This document shows, piece by piece, positions 1 to 8,999 of a stretch of DNA of 41,939 nucleotides. The stretch lies in the NCBI GenBank assembly GCA_013001595.1, contig JABDMH010000130.1, positions 1 through 41,939 on the forward strand. Reading direction: 5' to 3'. Numbering within the stretch: position 1 is the first letter of the stretch; each line of letters starts with the position of its first letter. The DNA comes from Saprospiraceae bacterium. GTDB lineage: Bacteria; Bacteroidota; Bacteroidia; Chitinophagales; Saprospiraceae. Under the pieces are notes generated by a model. It made no database searches and was not told where the DNA came from. It worked only from the letters and a program-made list of their open reading frames with translations. The position numbers were made by a program, and so were the translations under genes.

Positions 1-978
1 GTACTTGATGGCGTACAAAGTCACATCTATTCCTACGGACATCGCAATCCTCAAGGACTTGTCTTTAGAAACAATGGTCTGCTCTATTCTGATGAACATG
101 GACCAAATACCGACGATGAGGTCAACATGATTGAGTCAGGTACCAATTATGGATGGCCAAATGTAGTAGGTTATCAAGATGACCAAGCCTATGATTATTG
201 CGATTGGTCTACTGCCACAAATTGCGCAGGTGAAAATTATTCCAATGGATCGTGCCCTGAGTCTGCCACACTGGTTGAAGAAAGTAGTTTCACAGCTGAC
301 AACTACATGGATCCGCTGTTTTCAATGTTTAATGTTACAGATGACTACGACTATAATAACCCTGCCTGCGAAAATGCCTGGATCTGTCGTCCAAATGTAG
401 CACCTTCAAGTCTCGGAATATACGAAGGCAATGCCATCCCATCGTGGAAGAATTCACTACTGGTAACCAGCTTGAAGAGAGGAAGAGTATACAGACTCAA
501 ATTGAATGAACAGGGCACAGCAGTCGTAGGTGATACTATGCAGCTATTTTATACTCAGAATCGGTATCGCGATATTGCTGTCCATCCTAATGGCAAATCT
601 TTTTATCTGATCACCGATGAGAGAGGATCGACCTCAGATGCTTCTGGACTGAACATAATGCGAACAATGGTCAATCCAGGTGCCATCTTGAAATTCACAC
701 TGGAAGAATCGACCACTCGGATCGACCAAGTGAACGAAAACAGATTTCGAGTTTGGCCAAATCCTGCATCCGCCACTATCCATTTTGAGCTTAGACATGA
801 AGTTGGCCGCACGTTTTCTGCAGATCTGATCAACACTTCAGGACAAATCATACATTCTTACAAAGGTCTAGGAGCTGGAATACATGCAAGATCAGTCAGT
901 GGTTTTCCTGCCGGCATGTACACACTGCGGCTTTATGATCGAGATGGATCATGGCAGCAAAGGGTAGTAATCTTTTGA
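1..978 (+). CDS. PQQ-dependent sugar dehydrogenase (GSDH/sorbosone dehydrogenase type), 3' part, with T9SS tail
   Basis: The frame is open from base 1, so the 5' end lies outside the window; 325 residues are visible. The start reads YGHRNPQGL, then DEHGPNTDDEVN and NYGWP, the hallmark loops of soluble glucose dehydrogenase and aldose sugar dehydrogenase beta-propellers, which oxidise sugars with PQQ and calcium in the periplasm or outside the cell. Further Cys-containing loops follow, then blade-like segments (SLKRGRVYRL, RYRDIAVHPNGK). The last ~80 residues form a type A T9SS sorting domain (VWPNPAS at its start, GMYTLRLYD near the end, closing in VVIF), so the enzyme is probably exported across the outer membrane. 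It is convergent with the aldo/keto reductase gene. Substrate cannot be told from sequence. No PQQ synthesis genes are in the window. Confidence 0.9.
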   Translation, partial: VLDGVQSHIYSYGHRNPQGLVFRNNGLLYSDEHGPNTDDEVNMIESGTNYGWPNVVGYQDDQAYDYCDWSTATNCAGENYSNGSCPESATLVEESSFTADNYMDPLFSMFNVTDDYDYNNPACENAWICRPNVAPSSLGIYEGNAIPSWKNSLLVTSLKRGRVYRLKLNEQGTAVVGDTMQLFYTQNRYRDIAVHPNGKSFYLITDERGSTSDASGLNIMRTMVNPGAILKFTLEESTTRIDQVNENRFRVWPNPASATIHFELRHEVGRTFSADLINTSGQIIHSYKGLGAGIHARSVSGFPAGMYTLRLYDRDGSWQQRVVIF

Positions 979-1024
979 TCCCTCACAGAGCTAATTGACC
1001 AACTGCTGAAGTATTAAGGTGCTT

Positions 1025-2044
1025 TTAGAGAATTCTTTTATAATTTTCAACCGTCAAACCAGCATAGGGGGCCGCATAATCTTTTAGCATCTCCAAATCT
1101 GAATCGGATAATTTCCTAAGGTTCTGCAGCACTTGAACATTCTCTTCCAATTCGCGAGTATTACTACACCCACTGCATAGAGACGATATTGGCAGGGAAT
1201 AGACGTATTGGTGAAGATTTGCAAATGTCAGTTCGGTATTGTCCACCATGTCGGGAATATCATCCGTCCTAATATTGGCTGGAGTCGTATCAATCCTATT
1301 GCCCATCATGCTACCACCGGCCATGGTTTTCATAGCGATGACCCCATACTTCTTCTCGAGCAAAGCAGGGAGTGCAAGTAGCTGGAAAGATTCGAAGGAA
1401 GGATCGCACACATTGAGAGGCATTTGACAGGTATCAAGCTCAAGGCCCATCTCTTCCAACTTGCTAAGAAAATACAAATGAGTTTTCGGATTCTGATGAC
1501 CAGTGAAGCCAATGTACCTGGTTTTACCCTTTTCCTTAGCTTCGAGAAAAACATCCAACACGCCATCCCTCAATCGGTTGTCAACATCTTCAAGTGTAGT
1601 AAGTGTATGTATTTGCCACAAATCTAAATAGTCAGTTTTCAGAGCCTTCAGAGATTCATCCAATTGTTTGGCGACTCCTTTTCCTGTTCTGGCCGGAGCC
1701 TTAGACATTAAGAAAATCTGGTCTCGGTACTTGGGTGTCAAAAAACGACCCATGTATTCTTCAGCACGTCCATCATGATATCTCCTTGCGTTGTCGTAAA
1801 AGCGTACTCCCAATTCCATCGCCCGCTCAACCATCAGCTCAGCTTCTTTGGGTTTTTCTGTAATCCCTAAATGATATCCACCGAGGCAAAATGCCGTCAC
1901 CTTTGTACCATCTCGCATCAACTGCCGCTTAGGTAGTACATCACCAAACTTGTCAGACTCCGGATTTGCAGAAGCCCAATCCGCAATGAGACCGAAGGCG
2001 GCCACAGTGGTAGCTTTCTTGATAAACTTTCTTCGATTTTCCAT
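1025..2044 (-). CDS. Aldo/keto reductase with Tat signal
   Basis: 339 residues. The N-terminus ENRRKFIKKATTVAAFGLIA is a twin-arginine signal (RRKFIKK followed by a hydrophobic stretch), so a folded, probably cofactor-loaded enzyme is exported. The aldo/keto reductase barrel follows with the likely tetrad D84, Y89 (FYDNARRYH), K115 (MSKAP) and H146 (QIHTL). This family reduces or oxidises carbonyls with NAD(P)H. The C-terminal part carries SLCSGCSNTRELEENV, the usual end of the nucleotide-binding region in this subgroup; the CSGC pair is notable but no iron-sulfur cluster can be claimed. It sits between two PQQ-type dehydrogenases, hinting at extracytoplasmic sugar or polyol oxidation (inference). 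Start chosen at the ATG opening the Tat signal. Confidence 0.88.
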   Translation of the reverse strand: MENRRKFIKKATTVAAFGLIADWASANPESDKFGDVLPKRQLMRDGTKVTAFCLGGYHLGITEKPKEAELMVERAMELGVRFYDNARRYHDGRAEEYMGRFLTPKYRDQIFLMSKAPARTGKGVAKQLDESLKALKTDYLDLWQIHTLTTLEDVDNRLRDGVLDVFLEAKEKGKTRYIGFTGHQNPKTHLYFLSKLEEMGLELDTCQMPLNVCDPSFESFQLLALPALLEKKYGVIAMKTMAGGSMMGNRIDTTPANIRTDDIPDMVDNTELTFANLHQYVYSLPISSLCSGCSNTRELEENVQVLQNLRKLSDSDLEMLKDYAAPYAGLTVENYKRIL

Positions 2045-2059
2045 AGGATGTGTTTTTTC

Positions 2060-2094
2060 TAAAAATAAAAAACTTCACTCAACTGGGTGCCAAA
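2060..2094 (-). promoter_or_regulatory. Possible Bacteroidota-type promoter for the aldo/keto reductase
   Basis: Read on the minus strand, TTTG (2091-2094) is followed after 23 nt by TATTTTTA (2060-2067), close to the Bacteroidota consensus TTTG / TAnnTTTG. The -7 box ends about 15 nt before the ATG at 2044. The last base of the box and the long spacer are imperfect, so this is a weak prediction. Confidence 0.3.
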
Positions 2095-2380
2095 CCTTTT
2101 CGATAGCTTAGTCCTCAGAACTGGTTCAATCATTCCATGCGAGCTCAGATTCCTCCCTATTGATAACCATTTAATGCCTTTAAAGATAAATCAACATTAG
2201 CAGAACAATAAAATATTTCTACATCTACGCCAAAGTTGATTGAAATCCAAAATCTAAATGGACATGAATAGGCATTTCAGAAGGAACTGGTACAGCAATT
2301 TTCTAAACGCTAAAGCTTCATTCTGAAACAGAAGTCACTCTGTTCTCATTTTGTATTGTTAGTTCAGATCATTATAAATA

Positions 2381-2396
2381 TCACCCAAATGGGTGA
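2381..2396 (+). promoter_or_regulatory. Perfect inverted repeat TCACCC-AAAT-GGGTGA
   Basis: A 6-bp perfect palindromic stem with a 4-nt loop lies 83 nt upstream of the ATG of the small secreted protein. No T-run follows, so it is not a standard terminator. It could be an operator or a leader hairpin; its role is unknown. Confidence 0.4.
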
Positions 2397-2478
2397 AACC
2401 AGGCCTTGCTTTGCAACATATATTTGCTACTGAAATCAAAGGTGTTATGCCTAATTTACTAATATAAAACCATTTATA

Positions 2479-2931
2479 ATGAAAGCTTTATTATTAACTT
2501 TATTATTGCCATTCTCAACATTTTTTTCAGACTTTAATTCCACAGCAGTTGGCACAACAGATCACTTGGGTGCTAAGAAAGTTGAAATCGAAGTAGAAGT
2601 TGACCTAGGTCGGAAGAAAAAAGGTTGTAGTGGCTTTGGTGTCTGCAAAATAAAAGGCGGAACCAAAATTATGGGAGCTCTGGAAGGATCTCGCTCAACA
2701 GCAACAGCGACAACTGAAAATGGACGAGTCACCAGCATGACATTCCACAGATCATCCATGAACGAAGCTACACTACGAAAATTCTTTTCTAGTGACAATT
2801 TCTTAGTTGGCGAATCCTTTTTATTAGAATTTCAAGTTGACGGTGAATCTTACAAGGCGGGATTGCGGGCAGGAAAACACAAGATCAACCGCACTAAAAA
2901 TGGCTTTAATATTGGAATGCCTCCAGTCTAA
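2479..2931 (+). CDS. Small secreted protein of unknown function
   Basis: 150 residues. I do not recognise a family. The N-terminus is hydrophobic (KALLLTLLLPFSTFFS), probably a signal peptide cut around residue 18-25. The mature part has a Lys/Arg-rich stretch with two cysteines (GRKKKGCSGFGVCK, residues ~45-58), then alternating beta-strand-like segments and a basic C-terminus. It is a single-gene unit: a hairpin lies upstream and a good intrinsic terminator follows 28 nt after the stop. Start taken at the ATG opening the signal peptide. Similar small Cys-containing secreted proteins are frequent in Bacteroidota but I cannot assign a job. Confidence 0.72.
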   Translation: MKALLLTLLLPFSTFFSDFNSTAVGTTDHLGAKKVEIEVEVDLGRKKKGCSGFGVCKIKGGTKIMGALEGSRSTATATTENGRVTSMTFHRSSMNEATLRKFFSSDNFLVGESFLLEFQVDGESYKAGLRAGKHKINRTKNGFNIGMPPV

Positions 2932-2958
2932 TAATCACAGATCATAAGATTAAAAATA

Positions 2959-2992
2959 CATCCTGATGGACTAAAGTCCTTCGGGATGTTTT
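2959..2992 (+). terminator. Intrinsic terminator after the small secreted protein
   Basis: CATCC and GGATG form the outer stem and GGAC/GTCC the inner stem around a TAAA loop, with a small internal bulge (TGAT/TTCG), followed at once by TTTT. It serves the plus-strand gene ending at 2931; the PQQ dehydrogenase ends on the other strand 60 nt further on. Confidence 0.75.
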
Positions 2993-3051
2993 GTCTACAT
3001 ACCTACTTTGGTATCAGGCTTAATTGCCATCCTCCACTACCTTTTAGATTT

Positions 3052-5232
3052 CTAGAGTGAGAAGCAATAATAGGAATCTCCAGAGGGAGTGCCGGGGATG
3101 CCCCCACCTCCCGCGGCTATCATCACAAATTGCTCACCATCTATTTCAAAAGTGGCAGGTGTCGCATATCCTCCAGCATCAAGTTGAAACTCCCAAAGCA
3201 TTTCTCCCGTTTCTTTATCAAAGGCACGAAAGCGCTCGTCCATGGTAGCTGCAATAAAGACAAGGCCTCCAGCAGTAACGAGTGGTCCGCCTAAATTAAA
3301 CGTGCCCGTTGGCTCAAAGCCCTCAGCCTCCAAAGTGGGATAAGTGCCCAGAGGGACCTGCCATTCAATACCGCCTGCATCAAGGTCAATACAAGACAGT
3401 GTACCCCAAGGTCTTTTATTGATGGGAAATCCGTGGTTGTCCTTTATTGGGTGATGACCGGTCGATAACCAAGGCACCTCATTGGAAAAATTCAATTCGA
3501 TCTTAGATAAGTCCAGCGTCTCCTCCTGTCCTTCCTCTTTCAAGAACGCCACCAGTGCCAGCCTCTCATCTGCAGACAGCCAATTGAACTTAGGCATGTT
3601 GCCCTTGCCGTTTGCTAAGGTATGCATGATTTCCGATGCCGATCTCTGCTTGGTGATCAGCTGCAAACTGGTCAGGCTATGCGTCTTAATCTCACTGTTG
3701 CTATTTCCGTGACAGAAAGTACATTGCGTCTGGTATATTTTTGAGCCTAAATCAAACCTGGATAATTTTTCTGCTTTAGGTGCGGGGGCCATGGAGATCC
3801 ATTCTGCCTCGTTGCTTGCGTTGACATAGATTTTTCGCATTAGGGGATCATATGCAGCTCCACCCCAATCTGTTCCACCATTAAATTGGGGCATAATGAG
3901 TGCGCTGTCCTTACTTGGAGGCCTAAATATAGTTCCCGTCTCCATTCCGGCAATGCTCCTTTTTACAAATTCACGGGCTTCAGTACTGAGGTCTGTGATA
4001 TCTGCTGTGGTAATCTCTTGCCGAGCATACCTAAGTGATTCGGGTGGAAATGGTTGGGTCGGCCAAGAAACCTCCCCGGGTATTTCGCTCTTGGGTACCG
4101 GTAATTCTTCCACAGGAAAAACCGGTTCTCCGGTTTCTCGATCTAGCACAAACAAGTGCCCCATTTTCGTGGGCTGAGCCACCGCATCAATAAGGTCATC
4201 TCCTCTTTTTACCTGAACCAAATTCGGAGCACAAGGAATGTCATAATCCCAGATGTCATGATGAACCACTTGATAGTGCCAGATCTTTCTACCCATATTG
4301 GCATCCAATGCCAATACACAATTGGCATAAAGATTTTGACCAATCCGATCACCTCCCCAATGATCATAAGCAGCCGAGCCGGTGCCGCAAAATACCATAC
4401 CTCTTGCGACATCTAGTGTGATCCCTCCCCAAGCATTGGCTCCTCCAGACTTCTTCCATGCATCTGGTGGCCAAGTTTCATAGCCTGGCTCACCAGGAAG
4501 TGGAATCGTATGAAAAGTCCAAACAACTGCTCCGGTGCGTACGTCAAAAGCACGAATGTAGCCAGGCGCAGCCGGGCCAGGTCCCTCCCCCACAGTAGCA
4601 CCCAATATGTATAGATCACCGTAAATGACACCTGGAGTAGTGCACTTTGCTCGATTGTCCGCATCTCGGTTGAGTCCTTCCTTTAGATTTACTCTTCCAG
4701 CTACTCCAAAAGATGAAATAAGTTTTCCATCCGATGCATCCAAGCAATATAGATAATTGCCTTTCCCGAAAAATAAGCGTGTCGTATCATTTTGTGACCA
4801 AAAGGCTAATCCCCGATTCGTTCCCCGATTTCTGAGACCTGGATGAGTCTCAAAGCGCCAGATCTCCTTCCCGTCATTTGCATTCAATGCAATCACCGCA
4901 ACTGTCGGAGATGTCACATAAATGGTATGCCCAATTACCAGTGGATTACATTCCATATTCGAAAACTTGGACTCTGGCAAGTCTCCAGTTTTAAATTTCC
5001 AACGAACTTTGAGATCTCTGACATTGTCTCGAGTTATTTGGTCCAATGCAGAATACTTTGATCCACTCTGATCTCCATTGTAATAAGACCAGGTATGATA
5101 CATCTCTTCCTTGGCTAGTTGACATGAACATACATGTACCATCAGGAAAATAGCGGGAAACAGGTAGAGATAATATGTAGTCCACACCACCAGTGGACCT
5201 GATATTTTAAGCTGTGACTGACGAATTAGCAT
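3052..5232 (-). CDS. PQQ-dependent quinoprotein dehydrogenase with inserted cytochrome c domain
   Basis: 726 residues. An N-terminal hydrophobic segment (residues ~13-35) ends near VHVCSCQ, so export is likely and a lipoprotein anchor on C35 or C37 is possible though the lipobox is poor. The propeller has repeated tryptophan-docking blades (ALNANDGKEIWRF, CLDASDGK, AFDVRTGAVVWTF, LDRETGEP). The WHYQVVHHDIWDYD segment (318-331) and GGTDWGG (452-458) are typical of membrane-type glucose/alcohol quinoproteins. Between late blades sits a c-type cytochrome: CTFCH at 504-508 and probable axial Met546 (NMPKF). The last blade (AFDKETGEMLW) ends in a GGGG-rich stretch. It likely oxidises a sugar or alcohol and passes electrons through its own haem. 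It lies 11 nt downstream of the cyclase-TPR gene and is probably cotranscribed with it. Confidence 0.88.
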   Translation of the reverse strand: MLIRQSQLKISGPLVVWTTYYLYLFPAIFLMVHVCSCQLAKEEMYHTWSYYNGDQSGSKYSALDQITRDNVRDLKVRWKFKTGDLPESKFSNMECNPLVIGHTIYVTSPTVAVIALNANDGKEIWRFETHPGLRNRGTNRGLAFWSQNDTTRLFFGKGNYLYCLDASDGKLISSFGVAGRVNLKEGLNRDADNRAKCTTPGVIYGDLYILGATVGEGPGPAAPGYIRAFDVRTGAVVWTFHTIPLPGEPGYETWPPDAWKKSGGANAWGGITLDVARGMVFCGTGSAAYDHWGGDRIGQNLYANCVLALDANMGRKIWHYQVVHHDIWDYDIPCAPNLVQVKRGDDLIDAVAQPTKMGHLFVLDRETGEPVFPVEELPVPKSEIPGEVSWPTQPFPPESLRYARQEITTADITDLSTEAREFVKRSIAGMETGTIFRPPSKDSALIMPQFNGGTDWGGAAYDPLMRKIYVNASNEAEWISMAPAPKAEKLSRFDLGSKIYQTQCTFCHGNSNSEIKTHSLTSLQLITKQRSASEIMHTLANGKGNMPKFNWLSADERLALVAFLKEEGQEETLDLSKIELNFSNEVPWLSTGHHPIKDNHGFPINKRPWGTLSCIDLDAGGIEWQVPLGTYPTLEAEGFEPTGTFNLGGPLVTAGGLVFIAATMDERFRAFDKETGEMLWEFQLDAGGYATPATFEIDGEQFVMIAAGGGGIPGTPSGDSYYCFSL

Positions 5233-5243
5233 TTGCCTATCAT

Positions 5244-7247
5244 TTATTTAAATCTCGCCGGAAGATTTAGCTTCTTGAGCATTACCAGGAATCTGGGATT
5301 TGTCCGCAAAGGCTTCCATAATGGATAGATCCCAAAGAAAATGACCGCACCTATCTTATTGTTAAATGCTTCCTCTAATTGATTAAGGCATTCATCGATC
5401 TTTCCCAAACCCAAATATATCATGGCAAAATCCAGAAAAAACGTACTCTGAGGTTCCAACTCCTGCCTAATTTTCATTTTTTGCAGTATTTCTTCTGCTT
5501 TATTTATCTGGCCCAAAATACCATAGAGATACCCCAACACACTGATGCCTTTGAGTGGTCCCCCTGTCATGGCTTGATAGGTTAAAAACCTTTCTAGGGC
5601 TTTTTCAAGATCTCCCATTGCCATATAAATAAACCCTTGCAGCTCCACTGCAGCTCGATAATCTGGAATCTTAACTAGCAAGTCTTTACAAATCTGCAAA
5701 GACTGCTCATATTCTCCTAGGTACATCAAGCCCTGCGCTTGCAGCACCAACAACATTGGATTGAGGGGATCTTGAGCCAATCCCCTGCTTAAAAACTGCA
5801 ATGCCTCATGAAATTCACGTTGGCTACCGTAGAACATATATCCAGTAATATAGAAGTTTGTACCGCTGGCACCCAATTTTTCAGCTTCCTCCAAATTCGA
5901 TCGCACAGCCTTCCAGTCCCAGTCATAGAAAAGATGCATTAAAGCGATCGATGCATAAGCTTCTGCATATGAATCATCTCGCGCAAGCACTGTTTGCGCA
6001 GCCTGCATCCCTTTCTTATACGCACTGCACGCATCCATTGCTCCCATCGAACCCAAGAAAGCGTATTCTCCTGCTAAGTTCGAAAGAGGCAAATAAAAAT
6101 CAGGATCCAGCTCATTTGCCCTATGAAATAATTCAATGGCTCTAAAGGCATCTGGAGGTGTGAACTTATTCTGAAAGTAGAGCCCCCTCAGAAATGTTTC
6201 ATATGCATCTATATTTTCGGTTGGTACATCCACTAATTGACCTGCCGGTTTCCTCACACCAAACAACGACTGCAATTTATGGGCAATTTCGCGGGCAATT
6301 TCATCTTGAACGGCAAAAATATCTTCCAAAGTACGGTCATATGTTTCACTCCATATGTGCACATCGTTACGGGCATTAATTAACTGGGCCGTGATGCGAA
6401 CTTGGGCACCAACTTTTCGGACACTGCCTTCCAAAATCGTTTGTACACCTAATTGAGTGGCAATCGATTTGAGTGTTTGATCGGTCTTTTTAAAAGCAAA
6501 TGATGATGTCCGAGAGGTGACTTTTAATCCTTCAACTTTTACCAGAGCATTAAGGATTTCCTCAGTGATACCATCGCTAAAATATTCATTCTCTGGATCT
6601 GTACTTATATTCAAAAAAGGCAACACCGCCAGACTGCTCAAGCTCAGTTCACCTTTACCTTCCATTTCTGCAATGGTCGGCACCTTCAAACTGGGATCCT
6701 CTAAGGCGAAAATACCGACCTCTTCCTTAATGCCTTTCAGATTAAAATTTCCGAGGAATCTAACCACGGTAGCAGTATGATTGCGCAATTCAGCAGCGAC
6801 TTTGCGAGAAATCAGCACACTTTGCGGTATAGCCACGCTTTCCAAACGAGATGCAATGTTGACTGCCTCACCGACGATTCCACCATCCTTCTCATAAGCA
6901 ATATCTCCCAAGTGCAGTCCGATCCGGACAGGAACGAAAGGTTCCAGAATTAGGTTCTGTTGAATATTCCTTGCACAGACCACAGCGTCAATAACACTGG
7001 AAAAGATGATCAATGCCCCATCTCCATAGAATTCGATCACCTTTCCGTGATCCAGGCTCACTTTATCCTCTACTACTTCACGAAAACGTTGCTTGCATGA
7101 CCTTGCATGTGCTTCATCTTCATTGATCATAGCCGTGTAACCGACCATATCGGCGAACATTACAGCCGCCATCAATCTATCTCCAGTAATGCTCCGTGTA
7201 GACATCCGAGATAAAGATAAGGTCTTTGTCATACCCTCACTACCCAT
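5244..7247 (-). CDS. Class III nucleotide cyclase fused to FlgO/TolB-N-like and TPR domains
   Basis: 667 residues. Residues ~24-170 are a class III cyclase: metal-binding Asp33 (FADMVGYT) and Asp76 (FYGDG), and catalytic Asn130/Arg134 (VNIASR) are present. The position normally Lys in adenylyl cyclases, three before GDG, is Glu72, and the second purine-selecting site (usually Asp/Thr) is Gly123, so ATP specificity is uncertain. Residues ~205-330 form the domain common after such cyclases (LAVLPFLNISTDPENEYFSDGI, ILEGSVRKVG, IWSETYDR). The rest (~355-650) is TPR repeats. No transmembrane segment is obvious, so it is probably cytoplasmic. It is the first gene of a two-gene unit with the quinoprotein dehydrogenase. 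Start set at the most upstream ATG; Met6 or Met15 are alternatives. Confidence 0.88.
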   Translation of the reverse strand: MGSEGMTKTLSLSRMSTRSITGDRLMAAVMFADMVGYTAMINEDEAHARSCKQRFREVVEDKVSLDHGKVIEFYGDGALIIFSSVIDAVVCARNIQQNLILEPFVPVRIGLHLGDIAYEKDGGIVGEAVNIASRLESVAIPQSVLISRKVAAELRNHTATVVRFLGNFNLKGIKEEVGIFALEDPSLKVPTIAEMEGKGELSLSSLAVLPFLNISTDPENEYFSDGITEEILNALVKVEGLKVTSRTSSFAFKKTDQTLKSIATQLGVQTILEGSVRKVGAQVRITAQLINARNDVHIWSETYDRTLEDIFAVQDEIAREIAHKLQSLFGVRKPAGQLVDVPTENIDAYETFLRGLYFQNKFTPPDAFRAIELFHRANELDPDFYLPLSNLAGEYAFLGSMGAMDACSAYKKGMQAAQTVLARDDSYAEAYASIALMHLFYDWDWKAVRSNLEEAEKLGASGTNFYITGYMFYGSQREFHEALQFLSRGLAQDPLNPMLLVLQAQGLMYLGEYEQSLQICKDLLVKIPDYRAAVELQGFIYMAMGDLEKALERFLTYQAMTGGPLKGISVLGYLYGILGQINKAEEILQKMKIRQELEPQSTFFLDFAMIYLGLGKIDECLNQLEEAFNNKIGAVIFFGIYPLWKPLRTNPRFLVMLKKLNLPARFK

Positions 7248-7460
7248 TTCTGGAAGGAGCCTATTGTTCTCTCATCTATATGTCAATTTTATTCCATCTG
7301 CTCACAGGACTGTTTAATAAAATCTTTTCGATTTTGAATTAGACCAGATACTCAAGCAGTCTCGAGGCCAATACTTATGATATTGCTATCTTCCAATGCC
7401 GAGGGATTCTTACTTCAACCATCGGTCCAATGAAATATTTTCCTCTACCACAGAATCTGA

Positions 7461-8870
7461 TTGCACTTGATAATACTTGAAAAATTAGGTACAACACTCA
7501 ATTCTCTTTTCTTAAGATATATGCCCAGTGCATTTGTTTTTGCCATGCTTTTAACGATCGCAACTGGGATTCTAGCCTGGATATGGGTGGGCACTTCCCC
7601 TATGCAGATTGTTGAATCCTGGTATATGGGCTTTTTCGATCTCCTAGGTTTTGCCATGCAAATTGTGCTTATCATCATCACTGGTTTTAGTATTGCACTC
7701 TCCCCCATCGTTTCCCGAGGAATTGATGCCCTGGCTCCCCGTATCAAAACACCTACCCAAGTATATGTGGTGGTTGTTTTTATCGGGATGCTCTTGTCAC
7801 TTATTAGCTTTGGTTGGATCGTCATTACTGCCGTATTGGCTCGTGAACTCTCCCTTCGTGTCAATGGCATACACTACCCCTTTCTCATCGCCTGCGTCTA
7901 TTTTTCATTTAATAGCTGGGTAATGGGCCTTTCTAGCTCTATTCCCTTACTACTTAACTCTGAAAACAACTTTCTGATAGAAGCTGAGCTGTTGTCGAGT
8001 GTCATCCCCACCTCCACTACAATCCAATCATCACTAAACTTTGCAATGTGCATTTTGATGGTCGTTGGTGGTCCGGTGCTGATGTTCATTCTGAGGCCAA
8101 AGACTGCAAAAAGCCGCACGTTAAAGGACCTACATACAACCGACGGAATTTCTCACAACACAACGATCGAGGAGGAGGCGATTTCCCTAAAACTGCCTTT
8201 TAAAACCTGGTCAGATAAGATGAATAATAGCGTGATTTTACAGCTGGTCATTGTCTTAATGGGCGGCAGCTACGTACTCTATCATTTTGCTACTCGAGGC
8301 ATGGACTTTAATTTCAACATTATGATCTTCATTTTCATCATAATCGGACTTTTACTTCATAGAACTCCTGTCCGATATGCGATCTCCATGCAACGCTCGA
8401 GCAGTAACATTTCAGGCATTCTATTTCAATATCCATTTTATGCTGGCATTATGGGGATTATGTTATACACTGGCCTTGGTGATCGAATCGGAGACCTAAT
8501 GGCATCTTTGGCTACAGTGAACTCTTACCCTTTATATGCATATGTGACCGGAGCCATTGTCAATTTCGCCATTCCCTCAGCCGGTGGAGAGTTTGCCGTT
8601 ATTGGTCCTAGCTTAATCGGAGCCCTCCGCAACCTTGGCGAAGGACTTTCACCCATGGAGATGAACCAAATGATAGCTAGAGCATCCATGTCTGTAGCTT
8701 ATGGTGAGAGTCTTAGTAATATGCTTCAACCATTTTATCTACTTATCATCATGCCAATCATGGGTAGTGGTGTAAAGCTCCAAGCTAGGGATATCATGGG
8801 ATACCTCCTCATTCCGTTTTTAGTCCTTTTTGCTATTCAATCTCTTTTCGTTATCTACTGGCCCATATGA
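7461..8870 (+). CDS. atoE: Short-chain fatty acid transporter, AtoE family
   Basis: 469 residues, about 11 hydrophobic segments, an inner-membrane carrier. Family signatures are clear: FAMLLTIATG in the first segment, SFNSWVMGLSSSIPLLLN, SVIPTSTTIQSSLN and IVNFAIPSAGGEFAVIGPS. AtoE proteins take up acetoacetate or short-chain fatty acids. The first ATG in frame (7521) would cut into the conserved start of the family, whose members have about 20 residues before the matching (W/Y)-x-P site, so TTG at 7461 or TTG at 7467 is the likely start; no Shine-Dalgarno site helps. No acetyl-CoA:acetoacetate transferase or thiolase gene lies beside it, unlike E. coli ato. It is divergent from the cyclase gene. 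Confidence 0.85.
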   Translation: MHLIILEKLGTTLNSLFLRYMPSAFVFAMLLTIATGILAWIWVGTSPMQIVESWYMGFFDLLGFAMQIVLIIITGFSIALSPIVSRGIDALAPRIKTPTQVYVVVVFIGMLLSLISFGWIVITAVLARELSLRVNGIHYPFLIACVYFSFNSWVMGLSSSIPLLLNSENNFLIEAELLSSVIPTSTTIQSSLNFAMCILMVVGGPVLMFILRPKTAKSRTLKDLHTTDGISHNTTIEEEAISLKLPFKTWSDKMNNSVILQLVIVLMGGSYVLYHFATRGMDFNFNIMIFIFIIIGLLLHRTPVRYAISMQRSSSNISGILFQYPFYAGIMGIMLYTGLGDRIGDLMASLATVNSYPLYAYVTGAIVNFAIPSAGGEFAVIGPSLIGALRNLGEGLSPMEMNQMIARASMSVAYGESLSNMLQPFYLLIIMPIMGSGVKLQARDIMGYLLIPFLVLFAIQSLFVIYWPI

Positions 8871-8999
8871 TTGGAAAGATTGATGCCACGACTGTCGAGA
8901 AGTATGCCCCTGACATTCTTGAAAAATGAAATCAGATCAACCCAATCAATCGGCATGATGACATAGTTTCAGATGGCCACGGGTAATTCAGCAGAATAG

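Larger units (their letters stand above)
2045..2478. other. Divergent intergenic region, 434 nt
   Basis: No credible gene is seen between the aldo/keto reductase (minus) and the small secreted protein (plus). It holds a possible Bacteroidota promoter for the minus gene (2060-2094) and a perfect 6-bp hairpin (2381-2396) ahead of the plus gene. The rest is AT-rich sequence without clear structure. Confidence 0.6.
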
